Shown: positions 1-13,442, numbered from the stretch's first letter. The stretch is 64,000 nt of DNA from Prochlorococcus sp. HOT208_60m_813B04 (GCA_002025975.1 MWOU01000108.1:25608-89607); one strand, 5' to 3'. Notes: a model not told the origin generated them from the letters alone. Made by a program: numbers and translations.

Positions 1-1942
<1,942 letters not shown>

Positions 1943-1975
1943 TCAAATATTATATTATTAGAAAAGTTTATGCTT

Positions 1976-2359
1976 ATGAACATATTTGTTCTTTTATATA
2001 ATTCAGGAACAGATAAAGAAGGGATACATTCAATAGAACTTAAAGGAAGAACAATTGTTCTTATGTTTGAAGATAAGGACGATGCAACAAGGTATTGTGG
2101 CCTACTTGAAGCTCAAGATTTTCCTTTACCAACAGTTGAAATGATCGATATAGAAGAAATAAAAGATTTCTGCATTAAATTAGATTATGAGTGTAAATTA
2201 GTGGAAAAAAATTTCGTACCTAAAACAGCTGAGGATAGGTTACTAATATCTCCACCTCAGAAAAACCTAGAAGTTAAAAATTGGGAGGAAGACAAAAATA
2301 GCAATAAAGATAACATTGATATAAATACCATTAAGGAAAACCTTGAAAAGTTACTTTAG
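1976..2359 (+). CDS. DUF3110 family protein
   Basis: The start NIFVLLYNSGTDKEGIHSIEL is the hallmark of DUF3110, a small family known to me mainly from cyanobacteria and plastids, with no established biochemical role. The rest of the DUF3110 core is LKGRTIVLMFEDKDDATRYCGLLEAQDF, about 80 residues, followed by a variable Lys/Asn-rich tail. An ATG at 1970 would add two residues (Met-Leu); I prefer 1976 because family members start M-N. It follows dnaJ by 33 bp and may be cotranscribed with dnaK-dnaJ. Confidence 0.8.
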   Translation: MNIFVLLYNSGTDKEGIHSIELKGRTIVLMFEDKDDATRYCGLLEAQDFPLPTVEMIDIEEIKDFCIKLDYECKLVEKNFVPKTAEDRLLISPPQKNLEVKNWEEDKNSNKDNIDINTIKENLEKLL

Positions 2360-2396
2360 CTATTAAAATATCAATTAATTATTAAACAAATAAAAC

Positions 2397-2834
2397 ATGA
2401 CAACTGCATTATTTGAAACAGAAGTTGGAAACATAAATATTGAATTTTTCTCTGAGGACGCACCTAATACAGTTAAAAACTTCACGAACTTAATTAGTGA
2501 TGGTTTTTATGATGGTCTAGCATTTCACAGAGTTATTCCTGGATTTATGGCTCAGGGTGGATGTCCAAATACTCGTGATGGATCATCTGGTATACCTGGA
2601 ACTGGAGGCCCTGGATATAATATAAAATGTGAAATTAATTCCAATAAACATTTAAAAGGCTCACTCTCTATGGCTCATGCAGGAAAGGATACAGGAGGAA
2701 GTCAGTTTTTCATAGTTTATGAACCACAGCCTCATCTGGATGGAGTTCATACTGTTTTTGGAAAAACTGATGATATGGATGTAGTGCTACAGCTTACTAA
2801 TGGTTCAAAAATTACTAAGGCAACATTGAAGTAG
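2397..2834 (+). CDS. ppiB: Cyclophilin-type peptidyl-prolyl cis-trans isomerase
   Basis: The 145-aa protein is a single cyclophilin domain. It shows [15 protein letters not shown], with the catalytic Arg and FxxQGG, plus [33 protein letters not shown] split over the usual positions. It catalyses cis-trans isomerisation of Xaa-Pro bonds. There is no signal peptide, so the cytosolic PpiB form is expected. It lies 37 bp after the DUF3110 gene and 4 bp before the convergent ribBA stop, so it probably closes the dnaK-dnaJ transcription unit. The length is somewhat shorter than E. coli PpiB. Confidence 0.92.
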   Translation: MTTALFETEVGNINIEFFSEDAPNTVKNFTNLISDGFYDGLAFHRVIPGFMAQGGCPNTRDGSSGIPGTGGPGYNIKCEINSNKHLKGSLSMAHAGKDTGGSQFFIVYEPQPHLDGVHTVFGKTDDMDVVLQLTNGSKITKATLK

Positions 2835-2838
2835 TAAT

Positions 2839-4563
2839 CTATCCTTCAAAAACAATACTAAATGTCTCTTTATCTAGATTAAACTTTCTTGTAGATGAAT
2901 ATAAGATTTCATTATTAATACAAAATTTAGCATTGATTAGTTTGATACTACTTTTTGGGTGTAATGCTTGTTGAATGCTTCTAGAAACAATAATTCCAAT
3001 CTTTGTACTATTTTGATATTCGGATAAAAACTTAATAAATAATTCTATATTCTTTATTTCTTCATCAGTAATGTTTGAATTAGTTCTATTCTGATCATGT
3101 AAAATTCGCCACACTAATTTTGGTCGATTCCAAAAAGCCAATAATCTGGGACTACTTTCAAGTTTAATATTAATGTTTTGATCACTACAGAATTTAATAA
3201 CGTTATTTTTTATTGGAACTAGATCAATAGATTTATATTTTCCGTCAATAAAAATTGATATAAATGGATCGATATTCCTGGAATTTGAATTATCTTCATC
3301 AATCATGTGGCCAAGCTTTGTTTTTTTTACACTCAAATATTCTGCATTATTATCATTTGGACAAATCACTAATGGAACTCTCTCAACCACTTCTATTCCA
3401 TAACCTCCTAATCCAGCAATCTTTCTAGGATTGTTGGTAAGTAATTTTAATTTTTTTATCCCTAGATCAGTTAATATTTGTGCCCCAACTCCATAATTTC
3501 TGAGGTCAGCAGGAAAACCTAATTTTTCATTAGCTTCTACAGTGTCTAATCCACCATCCTGTAAACTGTAAGCTTTTAATTTATTTATTAGACCAATACC
3601 TCTGCCTTCTTGTCTCAAATAAACAACAACTCCCTCTTCCTCCTTTTCTATCCTTGATAATGCAGCCTCTAATTGAGGTCTGCAATCACAACGTAATGAT
3701 CCAAAAGCATCACCTGTTAAGCATTCTGAATGCATTCTCACTAATACAGGTTCACTTAATTTTGATGATTTTTGTTTTACTAATGCAACATGCTCTGAAC
3801 CATCTAGCTCATTAACATATCCATAAGCTTTGAAATTCCCAAAAATACTTGGTAGAACAGCATCGGACTTTCTAAATACAAATCTCTCAGTTTGAAATCT
3901 ATAACTTATTAAATCCGCTATCGATATTAATTTCATTCCCCACTGTTTTGCATACTCTTTAAGTTGTGGGAGTCTTGACATGGAACCGTCAGGATTCTGT
4001 ATTTCACAAATTACTCCAGCGGGATATAGTCCTGACATTGCGGCAATATCTACTGCTGCTTCGGTGTGACCTGCCCTTTTTAAAACTCCCCCTTTTTTAG
4101 CTCTTAATGGAAAAATATGTCCTGGTCTCCTTAAATCTTCAGGTTTTGTATTTGGGTTTATAGCAACTTGAATCGTCTTAGCCCTGTCTTCAGCAGAAAT
4201 TCCAGTAGTAACATTATTTTCGGGTCCAGCATCAATTGATATTGTAAAAGCTGTTTGATTTTCATCTGTATTTCTATCTACCATTAATGGTAAATCTAAG
4301 GAGTCAAGTTTTTCTCCTTGCATAGATAGGCATATAAGACCACGTCCCTCAGTGGCCATAAAATTAATTTGCTGAGGAGTTGCAAACTGAGCCGCACAAA
4401 TTAAATCTCCTTCATTTTCTCTTCTTTCATCATCTACCACAATTATGCATTCACCATTCCTTATCGCTGCCAATGCATCGCTGATAGGATCAAATTCTAT
4501 CTTAAAAGAATCATTTATATCCAAAATTGTTCCATTATTTGATTTGGGACTTGTTTCTTTCAT
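2839..4563 (-). CDS. ribBA: Bifunctional DHBP synthase / GTP cyclohydrolase II with long C-terminal extension
   Basis: The RibB domain comes first ([51 protein letters not shown]). The RibA domain follows, with zinc ligands in [18 protein letters not shown], the GTP-binding loop [13 protein letters not shown] and NNPRKIAGL. Together they make the two starting compounds of riboflavin synthesis, from ribulose-5-phosphate and from GTP. After the RibA domain ends near [14 protein letters not shown], about 145 further residues follow that I do not recognise; they begin [17 protein letters not shown] placed the start at the ATG at 4563 (KETSPKSNN). A TTG at 4575 would add four residues. The gene converges with the cyclophilin gene. 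Confidence 0.93.
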   Translation of the reverse strand: MKETSPKSNNGTILDINDSFKIEFDPISDALAAIRNGECIIVVDDERRENEGDLICAAQFATPQQINFMATEGRGLICLSMQGEKLDSLDLPLMVDRNTDENQTAFTISIDAGPENNVTTGISAEDRAKTIQVAINPNTKPEDLRRPGHIFPLRAKKGGVLKRAGHTEAAVDIAAMSGLYPAGVICEIQNPDGSMSRLPQLKEYAKQWGMKLISIADLISYRFQTERFVFRKSDAVLPSIFGNFKAYGYVNELDGSEHVALVKQKSSKLSEPVLVRMHSECLTGDAFGSLRCDCRPQLEAALSRIEKEEEGVVVYLRQEGRGIGLINKLKAYSLQDGGLDTVEANEKLGFPADLRNYGVGAQILTDLGIKKLKLLTNNPRKIAGLGGYGIEVVERVPLVICPNDNNAEYLSVKKTKLGHMIDEDNSNSRNIDPFISIFIDGKYKSIDLVPIKNNVIKFCSDQNINIKLESSPRLLAFWNRPKLVWRILHDQNRTNSNITDEEIKNIELFIKFLSEYQNSTKIGIIVSRSIQQALHPKSSIKLINAKFCINNEILYSSTRKFNLDKETFSIVFEG

Positions 4564-4651
4564 TATTCCTATCAATATAGAAAAATAGTGTTTTACTTAC
4601 CTTAAATTCAACACTTTATAATCCTATCTCAAAGTCTGCCAATTCAAAGAA

Positions 4652-5707
4652 ATGAATGTTGCAATAGTAGGTGCTACTGGTTACGGCGGTATTCAAGCGG
4701 TAAATCTTTTAAAAAAAAATAAAAACTACAAAATTTCATATTTAGGAGGTAATAAAACATCTGGATCAAAGTGGAATGATAATTTCCCATTTATTAATCT
4801 AGATAATGATCCTTATATAGAAGAAATATCAGTAGAGAATATTTCAAACAATGCAGATGTGGCTTTGCTTTGCTTACCAAACGGCCTATCTTCAACTTTG
4901 ACAAGGAAATTATTAGATAGAGGAGTTAAAGTTATTGATTTATCTGCTGATTACAGATATAAGTCCTTAGAAGAATGGAAAAAGGTATATTCCAAGGAAG
5001 CGCATATTTATAAAAGGAATGATGATGATTTATGTAAAGAAGCAGTCTACGGTCTTCCAGAAATAAATAAAGAAGCCATTTCAAAAGCAAGATTAATTGC
5101 ATGTCCAGGATGTTATCCAACATCTGCTCTTATTCCACTAGTTCCTTACCTGTCTCAGGGAATTATTGAGAATGAAGGAATAGTAATCGACTCAAAAAGC
5201 GGATCTTCAGGAGGGGGGCGAGAACCAAACCAAAAACTACTCTTATCAGAATGCGGAGAAGGTCTATCAGCATATGGATTGATAAATCATAGGCATACCT
5301 CTGAAATCGAGCAAGTAGCTTCATTAATCTCAGGAAATAAGATTGAACTGCTTTTTACTCCTCATTTGGTTCCTATCGCAAGGGGTATGCATTCGACTAT
5401 ATATGGGAGATTAAGAGATCCAGGATTAACTTCTGATGATTGCAGAATTCTTTTGGATAATTATTATAGAAATTTCAAAAATATTAAAGTCTTACCTGTA
5501 GATACATTTCCATCAACAAAATGGGTTAAAAATACAAACGAAATTTTCCTTTCTGTTAAAGTTGATATTCGAAATGGAAGGATAATTATATTATCTGTAA
5601 TTGATAATTTGTTAAAAGGACAGACTGGGCAAGCAATTCAAAATTTAAATATAATGAGTGGTTTTTCAATGGATGAAGGTCTTGAATTAACTAATAATTT
5701 TCCATAA
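4652..5707 (+). CDS. argC: N-acetyl-gamma-glutamyl-phosphate reductase
   Basis: ArgC reduces N-acetylglutamyl-5-phosphate to the semialdehyde, the third step of arginine synthesis. It has an N-terminal Rossmann loop (VAIVGATGYGGIQAVNLL), the catalytic cysteine in LIACPGCYPTSALIPL, and the C-terminal motif SGSSGGGREP with HTSEIEQ. At 351 aa it matches the bacterial family. Its last 17 nt overlap the 3' end of the convergent purN, so the two transcripts are antisense over their termini. The start ATG follows the divergent ribBA start by about 90 bp, which must hold both promoters. Confidence 0.96.
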   Translation: MNVAIVGATGYGGIQAVNLLKKNKNYKISYLGGNKTSGSKWNDNFPFINLDNDPYIEEISVENISNNADVALLCLPNGLSSTLTRKLLDRGVKVIDLSADYRYKSLEEWKKVYSKEAHIYKRNDDDLCKEAVYGLPEINKEAISKARLIACPGCYPTSALIPLVPYLSQGIIENEGIVIDSKSGSSGGGREPNQKLLLSECGEGLSAYGLINHRHTSEIEQVASLISGNKIELLFTPHLVPIARGMHSTIYGRLRDPGLTSDDCRILLDNYYRNFKNIKVLPVDTFPSTKWVKNTNEIFLSVKVDIRNGRIIILSVIDNLLKGQTGQAIQNLNIMSGFSMDEGLELTNNFP

Positions 5708-6347
5708 GATTACTTCTTACCAAAAAACCAGCCTGAGAGATTGAGTGAGGCAAGATTTTATGCTCAAGAATATGTATTCTTTTGGAAAGTGATTCGATAT
5801 CATCATCATCTCTAATTGACAATGCAGCTTGCATTATTAATGATCCACTATCTACTTCCTCTTCAACAAAATGTACTGAACAACCAGTTATTTTTGAACC
5901 ATTAAATAAAGAGTCCTTTATAGCAGAACCTCCTTTATATGCAGGAAGTAATGAAGGGTGAATATTTATAATCTTATTCTTAAATTTATTAATAAAAAAT
6001 GGAGTCACAATTTTCATCCAGCCTGCCATAACGACAAGTTCAACATCATAACTAATTAAAGTATTTACAATTTCTGATTCAAATAATTCTTTTTGCGAAA
6101 AGTCTTTATCTCTTATTATTTTATGAGGTATTTTTACACTTTCAGCTCTTTTTATACAACCCGCATCTTCTTTGTTAGTTATGAGAGCTTTTATATCTAT
6201 ATCTAATTCTCCTTTTTCTGAAAGATTAATTAACTCCTGAAAGTTTGTTCCATTACCGGAAGCAAGTACACCTATTTTTAATTTTGGTGAAAATTTTCTA
6301 AATTCAGATATCTCAGGGGAAATTATGTAATTAAATGATTTTTCCAA
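5691..6347 (-). CDS. purN: Phosphoribosylglycinamide formyltransferase
   Basis: PurN transfers a formyl group from 10-formyl-THF to GAR in purine synthesis. The sequence shows IGVLASGNGTNFQEL, the formyl-folate site IINIHPSLLPAYKGG with the catalytic Asn/His, and GCSVHFVEEEVDSGSLIMQ with the catalytic Asp. The open frame begins with a TTG at 6347 that gives about 22 residues ahead of the PurN core. No ATG lies near the core, so the exact start is uncertain. The 3' end overlaps argC tail-to-tail by 17 nt. Confidence 0.93.
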   Translation of the reverse strand: MEKSFNYIISPEISEFRKFSPKLKIGVLASGNGTNFQELINLSEKGELDIDIKALITNKEDAGCIKRAESVKIPHKIIRDKDFSQKELFESEIVNTLISYDVELVVMAGWMKIVTPFFINKFKNKIINIHPSLLPAYKGGSAIKDSLFNGSKITGCSVHFVEEEVDSGSLIMQAALSIRDDDDIESLSKRIHILEHKILPHSISQAGFLVRSNLMENY

Positions 6348-6486
6348 AGTTTTTTTATCTAATCATAAATTCATATGAAATAAAAAAAACCTCCAGTCTT
6401 AATATTTATATTCAAAAACATATTTATTTGAAGATAAAAATTTAAACAAATTTAAATGATTCAAATCTTTGTACTATTCGTATAGA

Positions 6487-6492
6487 TATAAT
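6487..6492 (+). promoter_or_regulatory. Candidate -10 box for pgi
   Basis: TATAAT lies 33 bp upstream of the pgi ATG in the 177-bp gap between divergent purN and pgi. No good -35 hexamer lies at 16-18 bp, which is common in this organism type. I see nothing else in the gap beyond A/T-rich DNA. Confidence 0.3.
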
Positions 6493-6524
6493 TAAAGAAT
6501 AAATAAAGGATACAAATATATAAA

Positions 6525-8108
6525 ATGCTTGGAGATCTAAACTCTTGGGATAAATTTTGTAATTATCTTTGGTTTGATAAAAAATTAAATATTTGGTTAG
6601 ACATAAGCAAAATTAATTTCACAAGTAAAGAGATAAAAAATTTAGAAGAGAAATTCATAGATGTTTTTTCATCAATAAAAGAATTAGAAAATGGAGCAAT
6701 CTCAAATATTGATGAAAATAGACAAGTTGGCCATTATTGGCTTAGAAATCCATCAATTACACCCTCTTCAAAAATTGGAGAGGAAATTAGCACAGATATT
6801 AATGCAATCTCTACATTTGGAAAACAAATATTAAATGGAGATATTAAGAATAAGAATAATCAAAACTATACTGATGTTCTATGGATTGGAATTGGTGGGA
6901 GTGGTTTAGGACCATTACTTATTACAGAGTCACTGCAGAAGTGTTCTAAAGGTTTAAATTTTTCTTATATCGATAATGTTGATCCTTTTTTAATTAGCGA
7001 AAAGTTAGAAGAGTTATCTGATAAATTATCCACAACATTATTTGTAGTAGTAAGCAAATCAGGCGGCACACCTGAACCAAGAATTACTATGGAAATTATT
7101 AAAAGTCATTGCGAAAATAATGCTCTTGAATGGAATTCTAATGCTATAGCAATAACTATGAAAGATAGTAAGTTATTTAAAAAAGCCACTTCTGAAAATT
7201 GGTTAAAAATATTTAATTTGCAAGATTGGGTTGGAGGAAGAACTAGTATTACAAGCTCTGTGGGATTACTTCCATTAGCTCTTATTAATGAAAATATATT
7301 TGAATTTATTAGAGGTGCATCATTAATGGATGAGGCTACACGTATTAGTGATTTTAAAAATAATCCAGCAGCACTATTATCATCCGGATGGTATTTAAGT
7401 GGGGATGGTATTGGAAAGAGAGATATGGTTGTATTACCTTATAGAGATAGGTTGCAGGTATTTAGTAAATATCTCCAGCAATTAGTAATGGAATCATTAG
7501 GTAAAAAATTTAATAGGAATGGTGAAGTAGTTAATCAAGGTATTTCCGTTTTTGGGAATAAAGGTTCTACAGATCAACATGCTTATGTTCAGCAACTGAG
7601 AGATGGTATTGATAACTTCTTTTGTATTTTTATTGAATTATTAGATTCTCCATCTACTAATATTTTTGATGAAAAAGAGAATCCTAAAGAATATCTTTCT
7701 GGTTTTTTGCAAGGTACGAGATCAGCACTCTCTAGTGAAAACAGACAAAGTATCACTATCACGTTAGAAAAGTTAAATTGTTTTACACTAGGTGCCTTAA
7801 TCGCATTATTTGAGAGGGCTGTATCCTTCTACGCTGAATTAGTAAATATAAATGCATATGATCAACCTGGGGTTGAAGCTGGAAAGAAAGCAGCTGCAAA
7901 TATTATTGAGTATCAACAAAAAGTAAGTAATTTATTAGACCAAGGTGGAGAATATTCTATAAATGACATAACATCATTATTTGATAATTCAGCAAGGGAA
8001 CCTATATTTTTCATACTCCGTGAAATGTGTTTCAGTAATGATAATTATTTAGTTAAGGGCGATTGGTCAAATCCAAATTCATTAGTTATTCAAAAAATAA
8101 ATTCTTAA
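6525..8108 (+). CDS. pgi: Glucose-6-phosphate isomerase
   Basis: Pgi interconverts glucose-6-phosphate and fructose-6-phosphate. Motifs are [31 protein letters not shown] (phosphate-binding SIS fold), the catalytic region [16 protein letters not shown] with Glu/His, and the C-terminal [13 protein letters not shown] carrying the Lys of the active site. At 527 aa it matches cyanobacterial Pgi. In a phototroph it serves the oxidative pentose phosphate/gluconeogenic direction and glycogen cycling. Its stop and that of the convergent leuS share four bases, TTAA. Confidence 0.97.
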   Translation: MLGDLNSWDKFCNYLWFDKKLNIWLDISKINFTSKEIKNLEEKFIDVFSSIKELENGAISNIDENRQVGHYWLRNPSITPSSKIGEEISTDINAISTFGKQILNGDIKNKNNQNYTDVLWIGIGGSGLGPLLITESLQKCSKGLNFSYIDNVDPFLISEKLEELSDKLSTTLFVVVSKSGGTPEPRITMEIIKSHCENNALEWNSNAIAITMKDSKLFKKATSENWLKIFNLQDWVGGRTSITSSVGLLPLALINENIFEFIRGASLMDEATRISDFKNNPAALLSSGWYLSGDGIGKRDMVVLPYRDRLQVFSKYLQQLVMESLGKKFNRNGEVVNQGISVFGNKGSTDQHAYVQQLRDGIDNFFCIFIELLDSPSTNIFDEKENPKEYLSGFLQGTRSALSSENRQSITITLEKLNCFTLGALIALFERAVSFYAELVNINAYDQPGVEAGKKAAANIIEYQQKVSNLLDQGGEYSINDITSLFDNSAREPIFFILREMCFSNDNYLVKGDWSNPNSLVIQKINS

Positions 8109-10675
8109 ACAACTATATTCATAATTTTTCCTTTAACAATAATTATTTTTCTTATTTCCTTATCTTGAGTCCATTTTAATATGTTAGGTCTTTTAAGAGT
8201 CAGTTCTTTAATTTGATCTTCACTCACATCATTATTAATATTTACTTTGTCTCTAACTTTTCCATTAACTTGTATTACTAGTTCATATGAATCTTCCTTT
8301 AGTGCCTCTGCGTTAAAGGAAGGCCAGTGTTCTAAATGCACAGATTTTTTAAATCCTATTAGATGCCATATTTCTTCTGCAATATGAGGTGCAAATGGAG
8401 CCAACAAAATACAAAATGTTTTTAAAGCCTCAATTTTTAAATTATTGTTTACGTCATTAATGGAATTTGATAATGAATTATAAAATTTCATTAGTTCTGA
8501 AATCGCAGTATTAAATTGGTTATTTAATATGTCACTTGAAATTTCTTTTATAGCAATATTCATTGACTTTATTAATCTTTTTTCTTTATCTGGAAAGGAA
8601 TTAGATTTATTATTAATATCTTTTGCACAATTTATATAAAGCTTCCAAATCCTGCTTAGAAATCTAAATTGTCCTTCAACATCTGTATCTCCCCATTCCA
8701 AATCTTTTTCTGGCGGTGCTTTAAATAATATAAACATTCTTGCTGTATCTGCTCCATATTTTTTAATTACTGATTCAGGGTCTATTCCATTATATTTTGA
8801 CTTAGACATCTTCTCGAAAAGAACTTCGAGTTTGGTATTATCAATTGGATCTGTAGGATTTGATAGGTCAGTAATATTAGAGGGAGAAATATATTTACCC
8901 GTTTTATTGTTTTTATAGGCTGCGGCCTGAACCATTCCTTGAGTTAATAGTTTTTTAAATGGTTCATCAATTTCAAATAGTTCATTATCCCGCAAAGCTT
9001 TAGTGAAAAATCTTGCATATAACAAATGCAATATTGCATGCTCTACACCTCCAACATATTGATCTACAGGCAACCACTTATTAATTTCAATCTTTTCAAA
9101 TGGCTTATTTGAACATTTTGAAGATGGATATCTTAAAAAATACCATGATGAACACATAAAAGTGTCCATTGTATCAGTTTCTTTTTTTGCCGCTATTCCA
9201 CATTTTGGACATGTTGTATTTATCCAATTATTATTATCACCTAAAGCATTAATCTTGTTAGCCGAGATATCTATATCTTTTGGCAATGCAACAGGTAATT
9301 CCGATTGTTTTAAAGGGACAGATCCACATTTTTTGCAATTAACGATGGGAATCGGACATCCCCAATATCTTTGTCTAGATATTAACCAATCTCTTAAACG
9401 ATATTGAATCTTATTTTCGGCCCATCCATTATTTACGCCTTCTTCTGAAATTTTTAATTTAGCAATGGTATTTGATATACCATTGTATTGCTTTGAATTA
9501 ATAAGATATCCATTTTCCACATATGCTTCATCAAGCTCTTTAGTTTGTTCACTTTTATTCATTATTAATACCTGTTTAATATTAATATTATTTTTCTTAG
9601 CAAATTCAAAATCTCTTAGATCATGGGCAGGTACGCCCATAACAGCTCCCGTACCATATTCATCAAGTACATAACTTGCCACCCAAATAGGAATAGGTTC
9701 AGAATTAACAGGATTTATTGCTATTAAGCTAGTTTTTATTCCAATTTTTTCAAGTTCATTATTTTTATTATTTTTCAAATATTGTTTAAGATTTTCTATA
9801 TCTTGTATGGTTTTTTGATTAGTAATATTTTTAATTAATGGATGATTAACAGAGATTGCTAAATAAGTAACTCCAAATAAAGTATCCGGCCTTGTTGTAA
9901 ATACAGTTATTTTCTCTTGTGGATTGGTATTTATATTGAAATTAATATTTGTACCAATTGACTTTCCAATCCAATTATCTTGCATTATTTTTACTCTTTC
10001 TGGCCAGTTATCTAATTTTTCTAAATCCTTTAATAATTCATCTGCATAATTAGTAATCCTTAAAAACCATTGCTTTAATAATTTTTTTTCTACTACTGCA
10101 CCAGATCTCCAAGATTTACCCTCTGAGTCAACTTGTTCATTCGCTAAGACTGTATTATCTATAGGATCCCAATTAACTTCTGATTCCTTTTGATATACAA
10201 GACCTGCCTTGTATAACTCTAAAAATAGATATTGTGTCCAAATATAATAATTTTCATCACAAGTTGCAAATTCCCTGTCCCAATCAACTGATAATCCCAA
10301 AAGCTTTAATTGTGACTTCATATGAGAAATATTTTTTTTTGTCCAGACACTTGGACTAATTCCTCTTTCAATCGCTGCATTCTCAGCAGGCAAACCAAAA
10401 GCGTCCCAACCCATTGGATGTAAAACAGATTTGCCTTTAAACCTTTGGAAACGAGCTATTAAGTCTGTAATAACATAATTCCTAACATGTCCCATATGAA
10501 GATTACCTGAAGGGTAGGGAAACATTGATAAGGCATAAAATTTATCGCTATTCTCAGTTAATTCATCAGTTTTGTATAAATTGTTTTCTGTCCATATTGA
10601 CTGCCATTTTTTTTCTATTTTAGATGGATTGTATAAATTGTTATCAGCCTCATATTGTTTATCGGGAGAAATCAC
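8105..10675 (-). CDS. leuS: Leucyl-tRNA synthetase
   Basis: This class I synthetase charges tRNA-Leu. The HIGH signature appears as [14 protein letters not shown] and KMSKS as [11 protein letters not shown]. Between them sit the CP1 editing domain ([26 protein letters not shown]) and zinc-like cysteine pairs ([16 protein letters not shown]). The C-terminus has the usual [10 protein letters not shown] domain. The 856-aa length is normal. The apparent start is GTG at 10675, 10 residues ahead of [11 protein letters not shown], and no nearer ATG precedes that core. The last 4 nt overlap pgi tail-to-tail. Confidence 0.97.
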   Translation of the reverse strand: MISPDKQYEADNNLYNPSKIEKKWQSIWTENNLYKTDELTENSDKFYALSMFPYPSGNLHMGHVRNYVITDLIARFQRFKGKSVLHPMGWDAFGLPAENAAIERGISPSVWTKKNISHMKSQLKLLGLSVDWDREFATCDENYYIWTQYLFLELYKAGLVYQKESEVNWDPIDNTVLANEQVDSEGKSWRSGAVVEKKLLKQWFLRITNYADELLKDLEKLDNWPERVKIMQDNWIGKSIGTNINFNINTNPQEKITVFTTRPDTLFGVTYLAISVNHPLIKNITNQKTIQDIENLKQYLKNNKNNELEKIGIKTSLIAINPVNSEPIPIWVASYVLDEYGTGAVMGVPAHDLRDFEFAKKNNINIKQVLIMNKSEQTKELDEAYVENGYLINSKQYNGISNTIAKLKISEEGVNNGWAENKIQYRLRDWLISRQRYWGCPIPIVNCKKCGSVPLKQSELPVALPKDIDISANKINALGDNNNWINTTCPKCGIAAKKETDTMDTFMCSSWYFLRYPSSKCSNKPFEKIEINKWLPVDQYVGGVEHAILHLLYARFFTKALRDNELFEIDEPFKKLLTQGMVQAAAYKNNKTGKYISPSNITDLSNPTDPIDNTKLEVLFEKMSKSKYNGIDPESVIKKYGADTARMFILFKAPPEKDLEWGDTDVEGQFRFLSRIWKLYINCAKDINNKSNSFPDKEKRLIKSMNIAIKEISSDILNNQFNTAISELMKFYNSLSNSINDVNNNLKIEALKTFCILLAPFAPHIAEEIWHLIGFKKSVHLEHWPSFNAEALKEDSYELVIQVNGKVRDKVNINNDVSEDQIKELTLKRPNILKWTQDKEIRKIIIVKGKIMNIVV

Positions 10676-10782
10676 TTAATTTTTAATTGTTAAATTACTA
10701 TTTTAATATCCATTGTATAAAATAGAAATAGATTGTTAAAAGGAATAATTTATAATTAAGATTTAAAATAAATTATCTGCAA

Positions 10783-11643
10783 ATGAAAATTATAACATTT
10801 GAAAAATATCAAGGTAACGGAAATGATTTCGTAATAATAGATTCTAGAAGAAATGAATTATATAAAAATTACAAGACAAATAAAATATTTGATATAAAAA
10901 AAATTTGCAACAGGCAATTTGGTGTTGGAGCAGATGGTGTGATTTTTATAGAAGAACCTAATGAAGATAATTATGCAAAAATGATAATTTTTAATTCTGA
11001 TGGTTCTGAAGCACAAATGTGTGGAAACGGAATTAGGTGTTTAGTTGAGTATCTCCACGTAAATGATTCAATGAATAATAAAAATATAGAATATAAAATT
11101 GAGACTAAAGCAGGTTTAAAAATTGCAAAATATATAAATGATGAAATTACAGTAAAAATGGGATTTCCAATTTTAGAATGTCAAAATATTCCAACAACAA
11201 TTGAAAAAAAAATAAATTCAATTCCTTCACACGAATTTATTGAGAAAGATTTTAATAATATGGGTTATGCCGTTGGAATGGGAAATCCTCATTTAATATT
11301 CTTTGTAAAAGACATAGAGTCAATTGTTCTTTCCAGACTTGGTCCTATATTTGAAAAAAATGAATTATTTCCTGAAAAAACTAATGTGCATTTTTGTCAA
11401 ATTTTAAATAGAGATAATATCAAAGTAAAAGTATGGGAAAGGGGTGCAGGACCAACCTTAGCTTGTGGAACAGGTGCCTGTGCTATCCATGTGGCAGCTT
11501 ATAAATTAGGCCTTTGTAATTCACAAACCATAGTAACCTTACCAGGAGGTAATCTTAAAATTGATTGGTCAAAAGACGATTGTGAAGTAATGATGACCGG
11601 TAATGCTAAAAAGGTTTTCTCAGGATCAATGTTAGTAAATTAA
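10783..11643 (+). CDS. dapF: Diaminopimelate epimerase
   Basis: DapF converts LL- to meso-diaminopimelate for lysine and peptidoglycan. Both catalytic cysteines are visible, in AQMCGNGIRCL and LACGTGACAIHVAA, together with the N-terminal FEKYQGNGNDFVIID motif. At 286 aa it is of ordinary length. It is the first gene of a tight run of four: its TAA stop overlaps the next ATG by one base (TAATG). The 107-bp gap to divergent leuS contains the probable promoters. Confidence 0.96.
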   Translation: MKIITFEKYQGNGNDFVIIDSRRNELYKNYKTNKIFDIKKICNRQFGVGADGVIFIEEPNEDNYAKMIIFNSDGSEAQMCGNGIRCLVEYLHVNDSMNNKNIEYKIETKAGLKIAKYINDEITVKMGFPILECQNIPTTIEKKINSIPSHEFIEKDFNNMGYAVGMGNPHLIFFVKDIESIVLSRLGPIFEKNELFPEKTNVHFCQILNRDNIKVKVWERGAGPTLACGTGACAIHVAAYKLGLCNSQTIVTLPGGNLKIDWSKDDCEVMMTGNAKKVFSGSMLVN

Positions 11644-12815
11644 TGGAAAATAATTTTATCTATTTAGATAATGCATCCACAACTCCATTATCTGAGAATG
11701 TTTTAAATATAATTAATTCAACTTATAGGAATTATTGGCATAACCCTTCATCTACATATGAGCTAGGGATAAAATGCTCTACATATCTTGAAAAAATTAG
11801 ATCTAAAATTGCTTATATATTTGAAGCAGATCCAGAGGATATAATTTTTACATCTGGTTCTTCGGAATCGACAAATATTGTATTTAATAATATTTATGAG
11901 AAATTTAAAAATGGTAGGGTTGTTATTTCAAATGTTGAACATCAAGCAACAACTATTTGTGCTAATAAACTAAGAAAACAAAATTGGGATATTTACGAAT
12001 GGACGGTAAATGATGATGGAATTTTAAATATTTCTAATATCGAAAAATTTTTAAACAATGATACTAAGCTTGTATCAATTATTTGGGGACAAAGTGAAAT
12101 TGGGACAATACAACCTGTCCAATTTATTGGTTCCAAATGTGAAGAATTAAATATAATGTTTCATTTAGATGGAACTCAAATATTAAGTAATGGAATATTC
12201 AGTTGGAAAGATCTTAAATGTGATTTTTTAAGTTTATCCGCTCATAAATTTGGAGGTCCAAAAGGGATCGGTATTCTTTTAACAAAAGAAAAGTCAAGAC
12301 AAATTTTAAAAAATAATGACATATCACTCACTCAGGAATTTTCAATTAGACAAGGTACACAAGCATTGCCATTAATCGCTGGAATGTATGAATCACTAAA
12401 GAATATTGAAGGAAAAATAAAATTATATGATTACATAACTGAATTTCCTTCTAATAATATTAATAAACTTAAAAATTATTTTTTTCAAAAAATTAAAGAT
12501 AATAATCATATAAAGATTACGGGTAGTATTAACCATAGACTTCCTAGTCATATTTCTTTTCTACTATTAAATAAACTATTTGAGCCTATAAGGGCCTATA
12601 AGATTATTAATTTCATGTCAGAAAATAAAATAGCCATTAGTAGTGGAAGTGCTTGTTCAAGCTCATCTGGGAAACCTAGCTCAACACTTAAAAATATTGG
12701 TTTAAAAGATGATGAACTATATTCAAATATTCGTGTTACTTTAGGTTCAATAAATAATAAGTCAGAAATAGATAAATTTTTAGAACTTATTCAAATATGT
12801 ATTGACAAATTTTAA
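11643..12815 (+). CDS. Class V aminotransferase, cysteine desulfurase (NifS/IscS-like)
   Basis: PLP-dependent fold type I enzyme of the NifS/IscS branch. It starts YLDNASTTPLSENV and has the cofactor lysine in LSLSAHKFGGPKGIG, and the persulfide-forming cysteine in AISSGSACSSSSGKPS. The expected reaction is release of sulfur from cysteine for Fe-S clusters or tRNA thiolation. It is not next to suf genes. It shares one base with dapF (TAATG) and one with the next gene, so translation is likely coupled in the dapF operon. Which sulfur acceptor it serves cannot be read from the sequence. Confidence 0.88.
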   Translation: MENNFIYLDNASTTPLSENVLNIINSTYRNYWHNPSSTYELGIKCSTYLEKIRSKIAYIFEADPEDIIFTSGSSESTNIVFNNIYEKFKNGRVVISNVEHQATTICANKLRKQNWDIYEWTVNDDGILNISNIEKFLNNDTKLVSIIWGQSEIGTIQPVQFIGSKCEELNIMFHLDGTQILSNGIFSWKDLKCDFLSLSAHKFGGPKGIGILLTKEKSRQILKNNDISLTQEFSIRQGTQALPLIAGMYESLKNIEGKIKLYDYITEFPSNNINKLKNYFFQKIKDNNHIKITGSINHRLPSHISFLLLNKLFEPIRAYKIINFMSENKIAISSGSACSSSSGKPSSTLKNIGLKDDELYSNIRVTLGSINNKSEIDKFLELIQICIDKF

Positions 12816-13441
12816 TGGAAATCAATTACAGACTACCTAAAGATTTAAATGAATCTCTTAAGAATATGGAGGATGCAATTATTCCAAGTTTATTAGATTC
12901 AAATAAAAGATTTACTATAGAATTTAATTTTGAAGGATTGAAGTTTAACAGAATTGGAATAACTATCTACAAGATATTGTCTAAAAATAATAATGTATTC
13001 ATAACATTTGCTGATCAAGGTGCTGTGGCTTTGGCTCAAAGAGACTATCCAGATATCAAAGATAAAATCTTTACTTTTAAATCATTTTATGAATCAAATA
13101 ATATAAATAATATTGATAGTGCAATGATATCGATACTACCTCAGCCATATGATTTCGATTCATTTGAACCAATGTCTGATAATTATCAAGGTACGCATTA
13201 TTCATTAAATCCAAAATTTGAAGATGCCAATATTGGTATCGGAAGTGTTATTAGAGAGCGACGTAAAAACTTTGTCAAAACATGGAAAAATATTTATTTT
13301 CTGCAGCCTTTAAATAAAGCTGCTCTTATGCATATTTATCCAAATAACTGGTTGCTTTTCAAAGAAGTAAATAAAAGATATTTTTTAAAAAAAGAATTTG
13401 AAATTAAACCCGACAATGAATCTATTTTTGTAAATTTATAG
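12815..13441 (+). CDS. DUF1995 family protein (LPA3-like)
   Basis: A 208-aa soluble protein beginning INYRLPKDLNESLKNMEDA, with a central FITFADQGAVALAQRDY segment and late NWLLFKEVNKRYFLKKEF. This pattern fits DUF1995, a cyanobacterial and plastid family. Arabidopsis LPA3, needed for photosystem II assembly, contains this domain; that role is an analogy only. The start overlaps the desulfurase stop by one base (TAATG), continuing the coupled dapF operon, and the dacB-like gene starts two bases after its stop. Confidence 0.75.
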   Translation: MEINYRLPKDLNESLKNMEDAIIPSLLDSNKRFTIEFNFEGLKFNRIGITIYKILSKNNNVFITFADQGAVALAQRDYPDIKDKIFTFKSFYESNNINNIDSAMISILPQPYDFDSFEPMSDNYQGTHYSLNPKFEDANIGIGSVIRERRKNFVKTWKNIYFLQPLNKAALMHIYPNNWLLFKEVNKRYFLKKEFEIKPDNESIFVNL

Positions 13442-13442
13442 T

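Noticed and set aside
9162..9407. Plus-strand frame inside leuS
   Set aside because: Antisense shadow of a clear leucyl-tRNA synthetase.
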